The notes beneath the pieces are model-generated. The model saw only the letters and a program-made list of their open reading frames with translations, was not told where the DNA came from and made no database searches. Position numbers and translations under genes: made by a program. Below, one piece after another: positions 27,854 through 36,336 of a DNA stretch of 64,000 bases; within the stretch, counting starts at the first letter, position 1; every line of letters begins with the position of its first letter. Source of the stretch: Betaproteobacteria bacterium (GTDB lineage Bacteria; Pseudomonadota; Gammaproteobacteria; Burkholderiales; Ferrovaceae); assembly GCA_028866015.1 (NCBI GenBank), contig JAGWIW010000005.1, forward strand, positions 43,306 through 107,305. Direction: 5' to 3'.

Positions 27854-30592
27854 ATGGCGCGCCTTGCTTCCCGCCAACTGGTGCCCTGGGCAATGCTTGC
27901 CACGCTGCTGGCAGTGCTGGGTTTTCTGGCCAGCATGGCGCTGCAAAAACGTTTCTCTGAAGATCTGGCCTCATCACGCGAAGCTGCTGCCCAGCAAGTG
28001 GATCTCATCGATTACATTGTGGCCAACGAACTCAACCTGGGCCATTACCAGAACATCGACAATCTGTTCAGGCAGTGGGGAAAAGCCAACCCCAATATTC
28101 AGGAACTGTCACTGACCGCCAGCAATGGCTTCACCCTGGCCCGATTTGCCCACGCGTCCGGAAGCAACCACATCATTTCCTACCAGAAGGCCATCCGCTA
28201 TTCCTATCGCGGCCAGGCCAATCTGCTGGTCCGGATCTCCCTGCAGGCCGTCCGCGACCGCCATAAAATTTTCCTGCTTCAGTGGTCCGTCATTTTCTTG
28301 GCATTTTGCGGTTTGCTCTGCTTTCTGCTGTACCTGTCCATACAGCGCCAGCAACAAGCAGAGAAGGCCCGTCGCCTGACCAGGCTCTACAGCGCCCTGA
28401 GTGAAATCAACCAGGCCATCGTACGCATGGAAAAGGAATCACAACTCTTTCCGCTGGTCTGCCGCTGTGCCGTGGAATTTGGTGGAATGAGCCTGGCCTG
28501 GATCGGGGTGCCTCGCGAGCAGGATCACCTCTTCATTCCGGTGGCTCGCTATGGGGATGAGCATGGCTACCTCGACGGCATCTGCATTTCTGCAAAGGCA
28601 GATATTCCGGAGGGACGCGGGCCCGTTGGCACAGCGTACAGGGAAAACCGCAACGTCATCGTCAACGATTTTCAGGGGGATCCCAATCTTGCACCCTGGA
28701 AACAGCGGTCTCGCCAGTCAAACTGGAATTCTGTGGCCGCCTTTCCCATCACCAGAAGCGGACGACCTTACGCAGTGCTGAGTGTGTTTCATTCCATGCT
28801 CAACGCATTCGATGCGGAAGCCATTGCACTTCTTGATGAAATGTCCAAGGACGTCAGTTTCTCCCTGGACAATTTCGACCGCCTGATTCGGCAGAAATCA
28901 GCAGAGGATTCCCTGCGGCTCGCTGCTTCGGTGTACCAGAACAGCGGAGAAGGCATGATGATCACGGACGCGGACAACCGCATCATGGCCGTCAACCCTG
29001 CCTTTACAAAAATCACGGGGTTCACGGCCGAGGAAGCGGTTGGCCAAAACCCCAGCCTTCTGAAATCAGGCCGCCATGACACCGCTTTCTACCGCAACAT
29101 GTGGCAATCCCTCCATGAGTCGGGATCCTGGCAAGGCGAAATCTGGGATCGCCGCAAGAACGGGGAGGTTTACCCCAAGTGGCTGTCAATCAATTCCGTG
29201 TTTACCGAAGAAGATCGCCTGCTTCACCGCATTGCGCTGTTCACCGACATTTCCCAGCAAAAGGAATTCGAGGAGCTGATCTGGCGCCAGGCCAACTTCG
29301 ATACGCTTACTGAACTCCCCAATCGGCGCATGTTCTACGACCGCCTGGAGCAGGAGATCAAGAAATCGCACCGTTCCGGACAACCCCTGGCCCTGTTGTT
29401 TCTCGACATCGACCACTTCAAGGACGTGAATGACAATCTGGGCCATGCCAAGGGCGACATCCTGCTGTCAGAGGCTGCCCGAAGGCTGGTGGGTTGCGTT
29501 CGCGAAACAGACACCGTGGCCCGTTTTGGTGGAGACGAGTTCACGATCATCCTGGGGGAATTGAGCGATCCTGACAGCGTGGACCGCATCTGCCAGGAGA
29601 TCCTCGAACGCCTGGCCGCGCCCTTTCCTCTGGGAGAGGATCTGGCCTATGTGTCTGCAAGCATCGGGGTCACTTTCTATCCTTCCGATGCCACTGATAC
29701 GGATGTGCTGCTCAAGAATGCCGACCAGGCTATGTACGCTGCAAAGAACCTGGGACGCAACCGCTACAGTTATTTCACCCGCTCCATGCAGGAACATTCC
29801 CAAAGCCGCATGCGCATGGCCATCGACCTCAGGACAGCCCTCGAATCACGGCAGTTTTCCCTGGTCTACCAGCCCATCGTGGACCTCAGGAATGGCGCCG
29901 TGCAGAAGGCGGAAACCCTTGTCCGCTGGTTCATTCCTGGACAGGGCGCTGTAAGCCCGGCGGAATTCATCCCGGTGGCAGAACACACAGGCATCATCGT
30001 GGACATCGGTGACTTCGTGTTCCGCAATGCCGCTGAACAGACCCATCGATGGCGAAATTCCCTGCACCCGGATTTTCAGCTGAGCGTGAACATGTCACCG
30101 GTGCAGTTCAAAAGCAGCATGGATCATAATGACGCCTGGCTCAACCATCTCCAGTCACTTGGATTGCCGGGAAACAGCATCGTGATTGAAATCACTGAAG
30201 GGATGCTGATGGACAGCAACGACGCGAGCATGGAACGGCTCCTGGTATTTCGGAACCAGGGTATCCAGGTGGCCCTGGATGATTTCGGAACCGGTTATTC
30301 ATCCCTGTCTTATCTGAAGAAATTTGACATTGATTTCATCAAGATCGACCAATCTTTCGTGCACAACCTTGGCGTCGATGCAAGCAGCCAGGCTCTGTGC
30401 GAAGCCATGATCATGATGGCCCACAAGCTGGGGCTTGCCATCATCGCCGAAGGCGTGGAAACCCTGGAGCAACTGACATTCCTCAGGGCATCAGGATGCG
30501 ACTATGCCCAGGGGTACTATTTCTCGAAACCCGTAACGGCCAAAGTGTTTGAAGCACAGTTTCCAGCCTCAACGCGATTCGATCTGCACTAA
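27854..30592 (+). CDS. membrane GAF-PAS-GGDEF-EAL cyclic-di-GMP protein
   Basis: The 912-residue protein has membrane helices near residues 10-30 and 140-160 flanking a periplasmic sensor loop. A GAF-like domain (about 180-330), a PAS domain (about 350-470), GGDEF (about 475-640) and EAL (about 650-905) follow. The GGDEF domain is intact (RFGGDEF) and has the inhibitory I-site RETD five residues before it. The EAL motif reads ETL (AETLVRW), but the other catalytic segments DDFGTGYSS, IKIDQSF and EGVET are present, so phosphodiesterase activity is likely. It follows the PhnD-like gene by 6 bases; that protein may deliver its ligand to the periplasmic loop. Confidence 0.92.
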   Translation: MARLASRQLVPWAMLATLLAVLGFLASMALQKRFSEDLASSREAAAQQVDLIDYIVANELNLGHYQNIDNLFRQWGKANPNIQELSLTASNGFTLARFAHASGSNHIISYQKAIRYSYRGQANLLVRISLQAVRDRHKIFLLQWSVIFLAFCGLLCFLLYLSIQRQQQAEKARRLTRLYSALSEINQAIVRMEKESQLFPLVCRCAVEFGGMSLAWIGVPREQDHLFIPVARYGDEHGYLDGICISAKADIPEGRGPVGTAYRENRNVIVNDFQGDPNLAPWKQRSRQSNWNSVAAFPITRSGRPYAVLSVFHSMLNAFDAEAIALLDEMSKDVSFSLDNFDRLIRQKSAEDSLRLAASVYQNSGEGMMITDADNRIMAVNPAFTKITGFTAEEAVGQNPSLLKSGRHDTAFYRNMWQSLHESGSWQGEIWDRRKNGEVYPKWLSINSVFTEEDRLLHRIALFTDISQQKEFEELIWRQANFDTLTELPNRRMFYDRLEQEIKKSHRSGQPLALLFLDIDHFKDVNDNLGHAKGDILLSEAARRLVGCVRETDTVARFGGDEFTIILGELSDPDSVDRICQEILERLAAPFPLGEDLAYVSASIGVTFYPSDATDTDVLLKNADQAMYAAKNLGRNRYSYFTRSMQEHSQSRMRMAIDLRTALESRQFSLVYQPIVDLRNGAVQKAETLVRWFIPGQGAVSPAEFIPVAEHTGIIVDIGDFVFRNAAEQTHRWRNSLHPDFQLSVNMSPVQFKSSMDHNDAWLNHLQSLGLPGNSIVIEITEGMLMDSNDASMERLLVFRNQGIQVALDDFGTGYSSLSYLKKFDIDFIKIDQSFVHNLGVDASSQALCEAMIMMAHKLGLAIIAEGVETLEQLTFLRASGCDYAQGYYFSKPVTAKVFEAQFPASTRFDLH

Positions 30593-30603
30593 GGACCTAC
30601 CTC

Positions 30604-31470
30604 ATGCATGAATCACTGAAACTATCCCGCTCCGTGGAGCAGCTAGTCACCGGCCAGGCCACCTCGGACGGTGCTGGCGTGAAACTCACCAGGGTCCTCA
30701 CCCAGTCGCTGCAGCGCCGGCTGGACCCGTTCCTGATGCTCGATGCCTTCGGCACCGATAACCCTGAAGACTACATCGCCGGTTTTCCTGATCACCCGCA
30801 CCGTGGCTTTGAAACGATCACCTACATGATTGCCGGGCGCATGCGACACCGCGACAGCGCTGGCCACGAGGGCCTGCTGGAAAACGGGGGAGTCCAGTGG
30901 ATGACGGCCGGACGCGGAGTCATCCATTCGGAGCTGCCGGAACAACAGGAAGGACGCATGGAAGGATTCCAGCTGTGGCTCAACCTGGCCTCCAGGGACA
31001 AACTGCAAGCGGCCTGGTACCGCGATTTCCAGAGTGCGGACATTCCGCAATTCACCACAGCCGAAGGCGTCATGGTGCGGGTCATCGCCGGCCAAAGCCA
31101 CGGCGTGGCCGGTGCCATGCAGCGGGATACCACGCAACCGCTTTACCTCGACCTGCACTTTGCTGCGGGCTCGCGCTTTGAGCAGGCGCTGCCTGCCAGC
31201 CACAATGCTTTCGTTTATGTGTATCGCGGCTCACTCGCCGTGGGAGGAAGCGAAGTCCCCCGACAGCACATGGCCATACTGGACAACAGTCCCGACACTG
31301 ACGGCGTATTGCTTGAAGCGGCTGTCTCCGCCCGGGCCCTGCTCATTGCCGGCCAGCCCCTGGGGGAACCCATCGTGCAGTACGGGCCTTTCGTCATGAA
31401 CACCCAGGCGGAAATCCACCAGGCCATCCACGATTTCCGTGCAGGCCGCTTTGCGGCTGCATCGGACTAG
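30604..31470 (+). CDS. pirin family protein
   Basis: The 288-residue protein is a double-cupin pirin. The metal-binding residues of the N-terminal cupin are visible in DHPHRGFETITYM, RHRDSAGHEG and GVIHSELP (three His and one Glu). Pirins include quercetin 2,3-dioxygenases and redox-sensitive regulators; which applies here is not known. It starts 11 bases after the GGDEF-EAL gene with an AAGGA ribosome site, so it may be on the same transcript without a shared function. No export signal is present. Confidence 0.9.
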   Translation: MHESLKLSRSVEQLVTGQATSDGAGVKLTRVLTQSLQRRLDPFLMLDAFGTDNPEDYIAGFPDHPHRGFETITYMIAGRMRHRDSAGHEGLLENGGVQWMTAGRGVIHSELPEQQEGRMEGFQLWLNLASRDKLQAAWYRDFQSADIPQFTTAEGVMVRVIAGQSHGVAGAMQRDTTQPLYLDLHFAAGSRFEQALPASHNAFVYVYRGSLAVGGSEVPRQHMAILDNSPDTDGVLLEAAVSARALLIAGQPLGEPIVQYGPFVMNTQAEIHQAIHDFRAGRFAAASD

Positions 31471-31519
31471 CTTCACTCGCGCGCTTACACGAAGCAGCAG
31501 CACCGTGGCCTGGATTGAA

Positions 31520-32101
31520 TCACGCGCCAGTCCAGGAACGCAGGCGCCCCGTATCCACATGCACGAAGCCGGATTGGGGATAAAACCCCACGCCCCCGCC
31601 GTGAAGCGCCCGTGCCGTATCACGCAGCAGGGACAGGTCGCGCCCATCGAGGCGGAGATCGATGGCACGTCCTTCCATGTGCAGGCTATGGGAAGCCACG
31701 CCGTTGCTGCGGGCATGCAGTGCACGATTGGTGGCAGGTGAACGGTAGCCGGATATCACCTGCACCGGCCCGCGGGCATCCAGACGCGACGTGATCGCAT
31801 AAACCAGGTCCAGCAGCGAACGGTCGATGGGCATGACATCCCCGGTCCGATGGTCGCGCAACAGGTGGTCGATGGCACCCAAGGTTTCCGGCACATACTG
31901 CCCCTGCACCCAGTAGGGCGCCTGCAGGCTTTCGCCGGTATGCAGGTTATGAAAGGACAGGATCCGCTCGGCCGGTGCTGCAGCGCTGCTGCCTTTCGCA
32001 CCCAGGGTCGCAAGCGCCAGCATCCCGGCCCCCTGGGCCAGGAAGGAGCGACGTCTGCCACCGGGGGAATCCATCGGTAGGGTCGATCTGTTTCGGTTCA
32101 C
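31520..32101 (-). CDS. Tat-exported DUF882 (YcbK-like) peptidase-fold protein
   Basis: This protein has the M15-like DUF882 fold found in YcbK, a presumed periplasmic murein hydrolase. VISGYRSPATNRAL and the zinc-site residues in SHSLHMEGRAIDLRL and FVHVDTG are present. A twin-arginine signal, GRRRSFLAQGAG, directs export. I chose the GTG at 32101 because GAGGA lies five bases upstream; an ATG at 32074 lacks a ribosome site, and the frame is open to 32158. It follows the L,D-transpeptidase gene by 16 bases, so the pair probably remodels peptidoglycan together. Confidence 0.85.
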   Translation of the reverse strand: MNRNRSTLPMDSPGGRRRSFLAQGAGMLALATLGAKGSSAAAPAERILSFHNLHTGESLQAPYWVQGQYVPETLGAIDHLLRDHRTGDVMPIDRSLLDLVYAITSRLDARGPVQVISGYRSPATNRALHARSNGVASHSLHMEGRAIDLRLDGRDLSLLRDTARALHGGGVGFYPQSGFVHVDTGRLRSWTGA

Positions 32102-32117
32102 AATGTTCCTCAAGGTC

Positions 32118-33020
32118 TCAGGGTCCGTTGCCGGAGGTGCGCTGGACGGCGCGGGCAATACCCTCCTGCCGGGCCACCACGTCGCGCGCCTTGGCCCAGT
32201 CGATGCGCTCTGCCAGTCCCTGTGTTTTGGCCAGGTCGTTCAGGGCCTGCCAGGCATCGCCACGCCTATGGTACACGTCGGGATTCACCTCCAGGTAAAT
32301 GCGCCCGTCAGGAAATCCGGCCAGCAGGATGGGCTCATAAATGATGCGCCCGGACAGGCCGGGCGCCACCTCGGCATAAAGCGCCTGCACGTCCGCCGGA
32401 TGCAGCCGGATGCAGCCGTGGCTCCGGAAATGGTACACGCTGGCAGGGGCAACGGTGCCGTGAATGCCCAGCCCATGGATGCTGAGCCCGATCCAGAAGT
32501 CGCCCAGGGGATTGTCCGGTCCCGGGGGCACCTGGGTGCGTACCACCTGCCCCTGTCGCCGCATTTCCTCCTGGATGGACGGTGGCACATGCCACACCGG
32601 GTGGCGGCGCAATTCATTCACGCGGAAAGCGCCAGATGGTGTCGGCCAGTCGGGTTTGCCCAACCCCACCGGATAAGCTGCCAGCAACCGGCCTTGGCGG
32701 AAAAGAAACAGGTGCCGCTGCGGCAGGTTGATCAGCAGGCCTTCCTCCTGCCCTGCAGGCACGATGTGGCGGTTGTCGAGTGCCAGCCGCTGTCCTGGAT
32801 GAATCGGGCGGTTGATAGGCAGGCCATTCTCGCGGGCGATGAGCGTGGCTGCTTCGCCAAAACGTGCTGCAATCCGAATCAGGTAATCGCCCTGCACCAC
32901 TTCATATTCAAAGGTACGGCCGGCCAGGGCCAGGGCCGGGGCCGGCCCCTCTGCAGCCGGGGCTGCGGCCGTCACGACCAGCACAGCACTCAACAGGATG
33001 AAACGGGGCAACCAGCGCAT
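32118..33020 (-). CDS. L,D-transpeptidase with LysM domain
   Basis: The 300-residue periplasmic enzyme has a signal peptide, a LysM peptidoglycan-binding domain (YEVVQGDYLIRIAARFG near residues 39-55) and a YkuD catalytic domain. That domain has IHGLGIHGT and the active-site SHGCIRLHPADV, with Cys as nucleophile. Relatives (ErfK/YbiS/YcfS) cross-link peptidoglycan or attach Braun lipoprotein. Its ATG lies only 8 bases after the CCA end of tRNA-Cys on the same strand, and there is no proper Shine-Dalgarno, so expression is probably tied to processing of the tRNA transcript. Confidence 0.93.
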   Translation of the reverse strand: MRWLPRFILLSAVLVVTAAAPAAEGPAPALALAGRTFEYEVVQGDYLIRIAARFGEAATLIARENGLPINRPIHPGQRLALDNRHIVPAGQEEGLLINLPQRHLFLFRQGRLLAAYPVGLGKPDWPTPSGAFRVNELRRHPVWHVPPSIQEEMRRQGQVVRTQVPPGPDNPLGDFWIGLSIHGLGIHGTVAPASVYHFRSHGCIRLHPADVQALYAEVAPGLSGRIIYEPILLAGFPDGRIYLEVNPDVYHRRGDAWQALNDLAKTQGLAERIDWAKARDVVARQEGIARAVQRTSGNGP

Positions 33021-33028
33021 GAAGAACC

Positions 33029-33102
33029 TGGAGGCGGGGGTCGGAATCGAACCGGCGTAGACGGCTTTGCAGGCCGCTGCATGACCACTCTGCCACCCCG
33101 CC
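33029..33102 (-). tRNA. tRNA-Cys (GCA)
   Basis: The minus strand folds as a 74-nt tRNA including an encoded CCA. The acceptor is GGCGGGG paired with CCCCGCC, the anticodon loop reads CTGCAAA (GCA), and the T loop is GGTTCGATTCC. The discriminator base is U, the known identity element for Cys. It lies 66 bases after tRNA-Gly. The CCA occupies 33029-33031. Confidence 0.96.
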
Positions 33103-33131
33103 TGGGGTGAATTGGCGACGATTTAAACTGA

Positions 33132-33162
33132 AAGGGGAAAATGTACTGGCCATTTTCCCCTT
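33132..33162 (-). repeat. 12-bp stem-loop between the two tRNA genes
   Basis: AAGGGGAAAATG (33132-33143) and its exact complement (33151-33162) flank a seven-base loop in the tRNA-Gly/tRNA-Cys spacer. On the minus strand the stem is followed by TTTCAGTTT-like sequence counted from inside the arm, too poor a T-run for a strong terminator. A processing site or partial attenuator is possible. Confidence 0.7.
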
Positions 33163-33168
33163 GGAAAT

Positions 33169-33244
33169 TGGAGCGGGAGACGAGTCTCGAACTCGCGACC
33201 TCAACCTTGGCAAGGTTGCGCTCTACCAACTGAGCTACTCCCGC
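33169..33244 (-). tRNA. tRNA-Gly (GCC)
   Basis: The minus strand gives a 76-nt tRNA with encoded CCA. The acceptor is GCGGGAG paired with CTCCCGC, the D arm is AGCTCAGTTGGTAGAGC, the anticodon loop is TTGCCAA (GCC) and the T loop is GAGTTCGAGACTC. The discriminator is U, as in bacterial tRNA-Gly. It sits 38 bases after pgsA and is probably co-transcribed with it. The order uvrC-pgsA-tRNA-Gly-tRNA-Cys is the same as in E. coli (uvrC-pgsA-glyW-cysT). Confidence 0.97.
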
Positions 33245-33282
33245 ACGAAGTCCATAATTCTAATCTGCGAATGCCCTGATCG

Positions 33283-33861
33283 TCAACCAACTGCACCCGC
33301 TTTTACTGCCACCTGCAGGTAATACACCATCGAGACCAGGGTGAGCAACGCGGCAATCCACAGTGCGATGGTGCCTATCCAGTGGCAGGGAATGACGCCG
33401 AACAGCCATTTGTCGTAGAGCAGGAAAGGAATCGCGATCATCTGCGCGATGGTCTTTATTTTTCCCAGCGTGGACACCGCCACATTGGCGCTTTTTCCCA
33501 GTTTGGCCATCCACTCGCGCAACGCGGAAATGGTGATTTCGCGCCCGATGATGACGAGTGCGATGGCCGAGGGCGCGCGCTGCAGATCCACCAGCACGAT
33601 CAGCGCTGCCATCACCATGAGCTTGTCCGCCACGGGGTCGAGAAAGGCGCCGAAAGCTGTGGTCTGGTTCCACTTGCGCGCCAGATAACCATCGAAGGCA
33701 TCCGTGATGGCGGCCACCACGAAAATGCCCGCCGCGGTGAGGCCCGCGTTGGGCACCGAAAGCCAGTGGTCGGGAAAATACATCACGCCCACAAACAGCG
33801 GGATCAGGCCAAGCCGGATCAGGGTCAGTATGTTGGGGATATTCAATTCCATGAGGGGCAT
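33283..33861 (-). CDS. pgsA: CDP-diacylglycerol-glycerol-3-phosphate 3-phosphatidyltransferase
   Basis: PgsA makes phosphatidylglycerophosphate from CDP-diacylglycerol and glycerol-3-phosphate in the inner membrane. The 192-residue product has the CDP-alcohol phosphotransferase signature, whose residues appear in order as DAFDGYLAR, then G and the pair in FLDPVADK (residues about 64-90). Several membrane helices follow. The ATG at 33861 lies 9 bases after the uvrC stop; an in-frame ATG three codons later has no better ribosome site. Downstream are tRNA-Gly and tRNA-Cys. Confidence 0.95.
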   Translation of the reverse strand: MPLMELNIPNILTLIRLGLIPLFVGVMYFPDHWLSVPNAGLTAAGIFVVAAITDAFDGYLARKWNQTTAFGAFLDPVADKLMVMAALIVLVDLQRAPSAIALVIIGREITISALREWMAKLGKSANVAVSTLGKIKTIAQMIAIPFLLYDKWLFGVIPCHWIGTIALWIAALLTLVSMVYYLQVAVKAGAVG

Positions 33862-33870
33862 TTTACCCGT

Positions 33871-35676
33871 TCAGTGCAGTTGCTGATAAATTTTGCGGGC
33901 AAGCGTAAGGCCGATGCCCGGCACGGCCGCGATGTCTTCCACGCTGGCGTTTTCCACGCCGCGCAGTCCGCCAAACTGGGCCAGCAGTTTCTGGCGCCGC
34001 TTGGCGCCGATGCCGCTCACATCTTCCAGGCTGGAGCGCGTGCGGGCGCGGGCACGCCGGTTGCGATGGCCTGTGATGGCAAATCGGTGCGCTTCGTCGC
34101 GTATGGCCTGCAACAGGTGAAACCCGGGGTGGTCGGGCGGCAGTTTCAAGGTTTTTCCGGCTTCAGGGTAGATCAGCACTTCCAGTCCCGGTTTGCGCCC
34201 TTCCCCTTTGGCGATGCCCAGGATGGGAATGTCGCGCACGCCCAGGTCTCCCAGGATAGCCAGCGCCGAGTTGAGCTGGCCGCGCCCGCCGTCGATCAGG
34301 ATGAGATCAGGCAGTTTCCCTTCGCCGGCCATGATCTTGCGATAGCGCCGTTCCAGCAACGAACGCAGGGCTGCGTAATCGTCTCCCGGCGTGATGTCCG
34401 ATATGTTGTAGCGGCGGTAGTCCGCCTTGAACGGCTCGCCTCCTTCGAATACCACGCAGGATCCCACAGTGGCTTCACCCTGGGTATGGCTGATGTCGAA
34501 ACATTCCATGCGCTGGGGTGCCTGGCCCAGACCCAGGGCTTCCTGCAAGGCCTCCACTCGCGCTCCCTGGGCGGTCTGCTGGGCGCGCCGCTGCTCCAGG
34601 GCAAAACGGGCATTCTGTTCAGCCCCCTGCAGCCAGGAACGTCCTTCCCCTTGCGGTCGCGTCACCACCTGCACGGCCCGTCCGGCGCGAGCACCCAGGG
34701 CCAGGGACAGTGCAGGGGCATCCAGCGGGGCATTGGTGATGATTTTGGCCGGCGTTGCCTGCAGGGCGTAATGCTGGGACAGAAACGCTTCCGCCACGGT
34801 TTCCGCATCGGCGTCCTCGGCGTTTTGCGGGAAAAACGTCTTGTCCCCCAGGTGCCGTCCACCGCGGATCATGACCAGGTTGAGCGCAACGGCGCCCTGC
34901 TCTGTCACCACCGCCACCACGTCCACGTCGCGTTCCTGCACAGAAGAGACCGCCTGGCGCGCCAGCACCTGCTGCATGAGTGCAATGCGGTCGCGATAGT
35001 AGGCGGCCGTTTCAAAGTCGAGCGCGTCCGATGCCTCGCTCATGGCCTGACGCAATTCATCCAGCACTTCGCTTTCGTGGCCGCCCAGGAAACTGCGGGC
35101 ATTCTCGATGTCGCGCCGGTAGGCAGCCTTTGAAATGGCACCCACGCAGGGGCCGGAACAGCGATGGATCTGGTGCAGCAGGCAGGGTCGGGAACGGTTG
35201 CGAAACACGGCGTCTTCGCAAGTGCGCAGGCGGAACAGTTTCTGCAGATGGCCGATCACTTCGCGCGCAGCCCAGGCATTGGGATAGGGCCCGAAATAGT
35301 CGTGGCGCGAATCCAGCGTGCCACGGTACAGGCGGATCTGGGGGAACTCATGTCCCGAAAGCTGGATGTAGGGGTAGCTTTTGTCGTCCTTGAACAGCAC
35401 ATTGAAGCGCGGATAAAGGCTTTTGATGAGGTTGCCTTCCAGCAGCAGTGCTTCCGCTTCAGACGCCGTCAGCGTCACTTCCACGGACGCGATCTGGGAC
35501 ACCATGAGCCGGGTGCGCGGGTTGTCATGGGTTTTCTGGAAATAGGACGACACGCGCCGCTTGAGGTCGCGTGCCTTGCCCACGTAGATCACTTCGCCCG
35601 CGGCATTTTTCATGCGGTACACCCCGGGCTGGTTGGGCAGCGTTTTCAGGAATACCGCAAGATCGAAGGTGCTCAC
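33871..35676 (-). CDS. uvrC: excinuclease ABC subunit C
   Basis: UvrC makes both incisions in nucleotide excision repair. The 601-residue product has the N-terminal GIY-YIG nuclease (PGVYRMKNAAGEVIYVGKAR), a UvrB-binding UVR motif near residues 200-240 and an RNase H-like C-terminal nuclease region (LILIDGGRGQLN). A helix-hairpin-helix pair closes the protein (VSGIGAKRRQKLL, AVPGIGLTLARKIY). Four cysteines near residues 148-176 resemble the iron-sulfur or zinc cluster of the family. The ATG overlaps the uracil-DNA glycosylase stop as ATGA, linking two DNA repair genes. Confidence 0.96.
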   Translation of the reverse strand: MSTFDLAVFLKTLPNQPGVYRMKNAAGEVIYVGKARDLKRRVSSYFQKTHDNPRTRLMVSQIASVEVTLTASEAEALLLEGNLIKSLYPRFNVLFKDDKSYPYIQLSGHEFPQIRLYRGTLDSRHDYFGPYPNAWAAREVIGHLQKLFRLRTCEDAVFRNRSRPCLLHQIHRCSGPCVGAISKAAYRRDIENARSFLGGHESEVLDELRQAMSEASDALDFETAAYYRDRIALMQQVLARQAVSSVQERDVDVVAVVTEQGAVALNLVMIRGGRHLGDKTFFPQNAEDADAETVAEAFLSQHYALQATPAKIITNAPLDAPALSLALGARAGRAVQVVTRPQGEGRSWLQGAEQNARFALEQRRAQQTAQGARVEALQEALGLGQAPQRMECFDISHTQGEATVGSCVVFEGGEPFKADYRRYNISDITPGDDYAALRSLLERRYRKIMAGEGKLPDLILIDGGRGQLNSALAILGDLGVRDIPILGIAKGEGRKPGLEVLIYPEAGKTLKLPPDHPGFHLLQAIRDEAHRFAITGHRNRRARARTRSSLEDVSGIGAKRRQKLLAQFGGLRGVENASVEDIAAVPGIGLTLARKIYQQLH

Positions 35677-36326
35677 GAAGACTGACCGTGGTCCAGCAGG
35701 TGGCGTGCCCTCCTGAATACGGCCGTGAACATTTCAGGGGTCAGGCGCCGCGTCTGGGTGTTGTAGCGACTGCAGTGGTAGCTGGACAGCAGGGTCTGCC
35801 CTGTGGGCAGGCGATGCAGGGCACCATGGCTGAAGGGAAAGTCGCGCTGGCGCAAGGCGGCGGCCATCAGCACGGCCTGGTGTGCAATCTGTCCCAGTGC
35901 CAGGATGACCTGGGGCGCAGGGTTCCCCGTGAGTTCATGGGCCAGGAAATCATTGCAGGCGCGCACCTCTTCCGGCATGGGCTTGTTGGCCGGAGGCAGG
36001 CAGCGCACGGCATTGGTGATGCGGCAGTCACGCAATTGCAGCCCGTCGTTCGGGTCCGTGCCTTCGGGTTGGTTGCTGAAGCCTGTTTCGTGCAGCGTGG
36101 CGTACAACAGGATGCCGGCATGGTCGCCTGTGAAAGGACGTCCCGTGCGATTGGCGCCGTGCATGCCGGGTGCAAGGCCCACCACCAGCAGGCGTGCAGC
36201 CGGATCACCGAAGGACGGCACGGGAGCTGCGAAATAGCTCGGCTGGGCCAGCCGCACATGGTCCAGGAAAGCGGAAAGCCGGCTGCAGCGGCGGCAGCTC
36301 GGATCAAAGGCAATGGTGTCGGACAT
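35673..36326 (-). CDS. family-5 (UDGb-type) uracil-DNA glycosylase
   Basis: The 217-residue product removes uracil and probably other deaminated bases from DNA. Motif A reads GLAPGMHGANRTGRPFTGD, with the Gly-Ala-Asn-Arg arrangement and lack of a polar catalytic residue that mark family 5 (UDGb). Motif B reads SYHCSRYNTQTRRLT, where most relatives have SYHPS. Cysteines in CRRC near the N terminus and two further on could hold the 4Fe-4S cluster. It is coupled to uvrC by an ATGA overlap. Confidence 0.86.
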   Translation of the reverse strand: MSDTIAFDPSCRRCSRLSAFLDHVRLAQPSYFAAPVPSFGDPAARLLVVGLAPGMHGANRTGRPFTGDHAGILLYATLHETGFSNQPEGTDPNDGLQLRDCRITNAVRCLPPANKPMPEEVRACNDFLAHELTGNPAPQVILALGQIAHQAVLMAAALRQRDFPFSHGALHRLPTGQTLLSSYHCSRYNTQTRRLTPEMFTAVFRRARHLLDHGQSS

Positions 36327-36336
36327 CGCGATAGCC

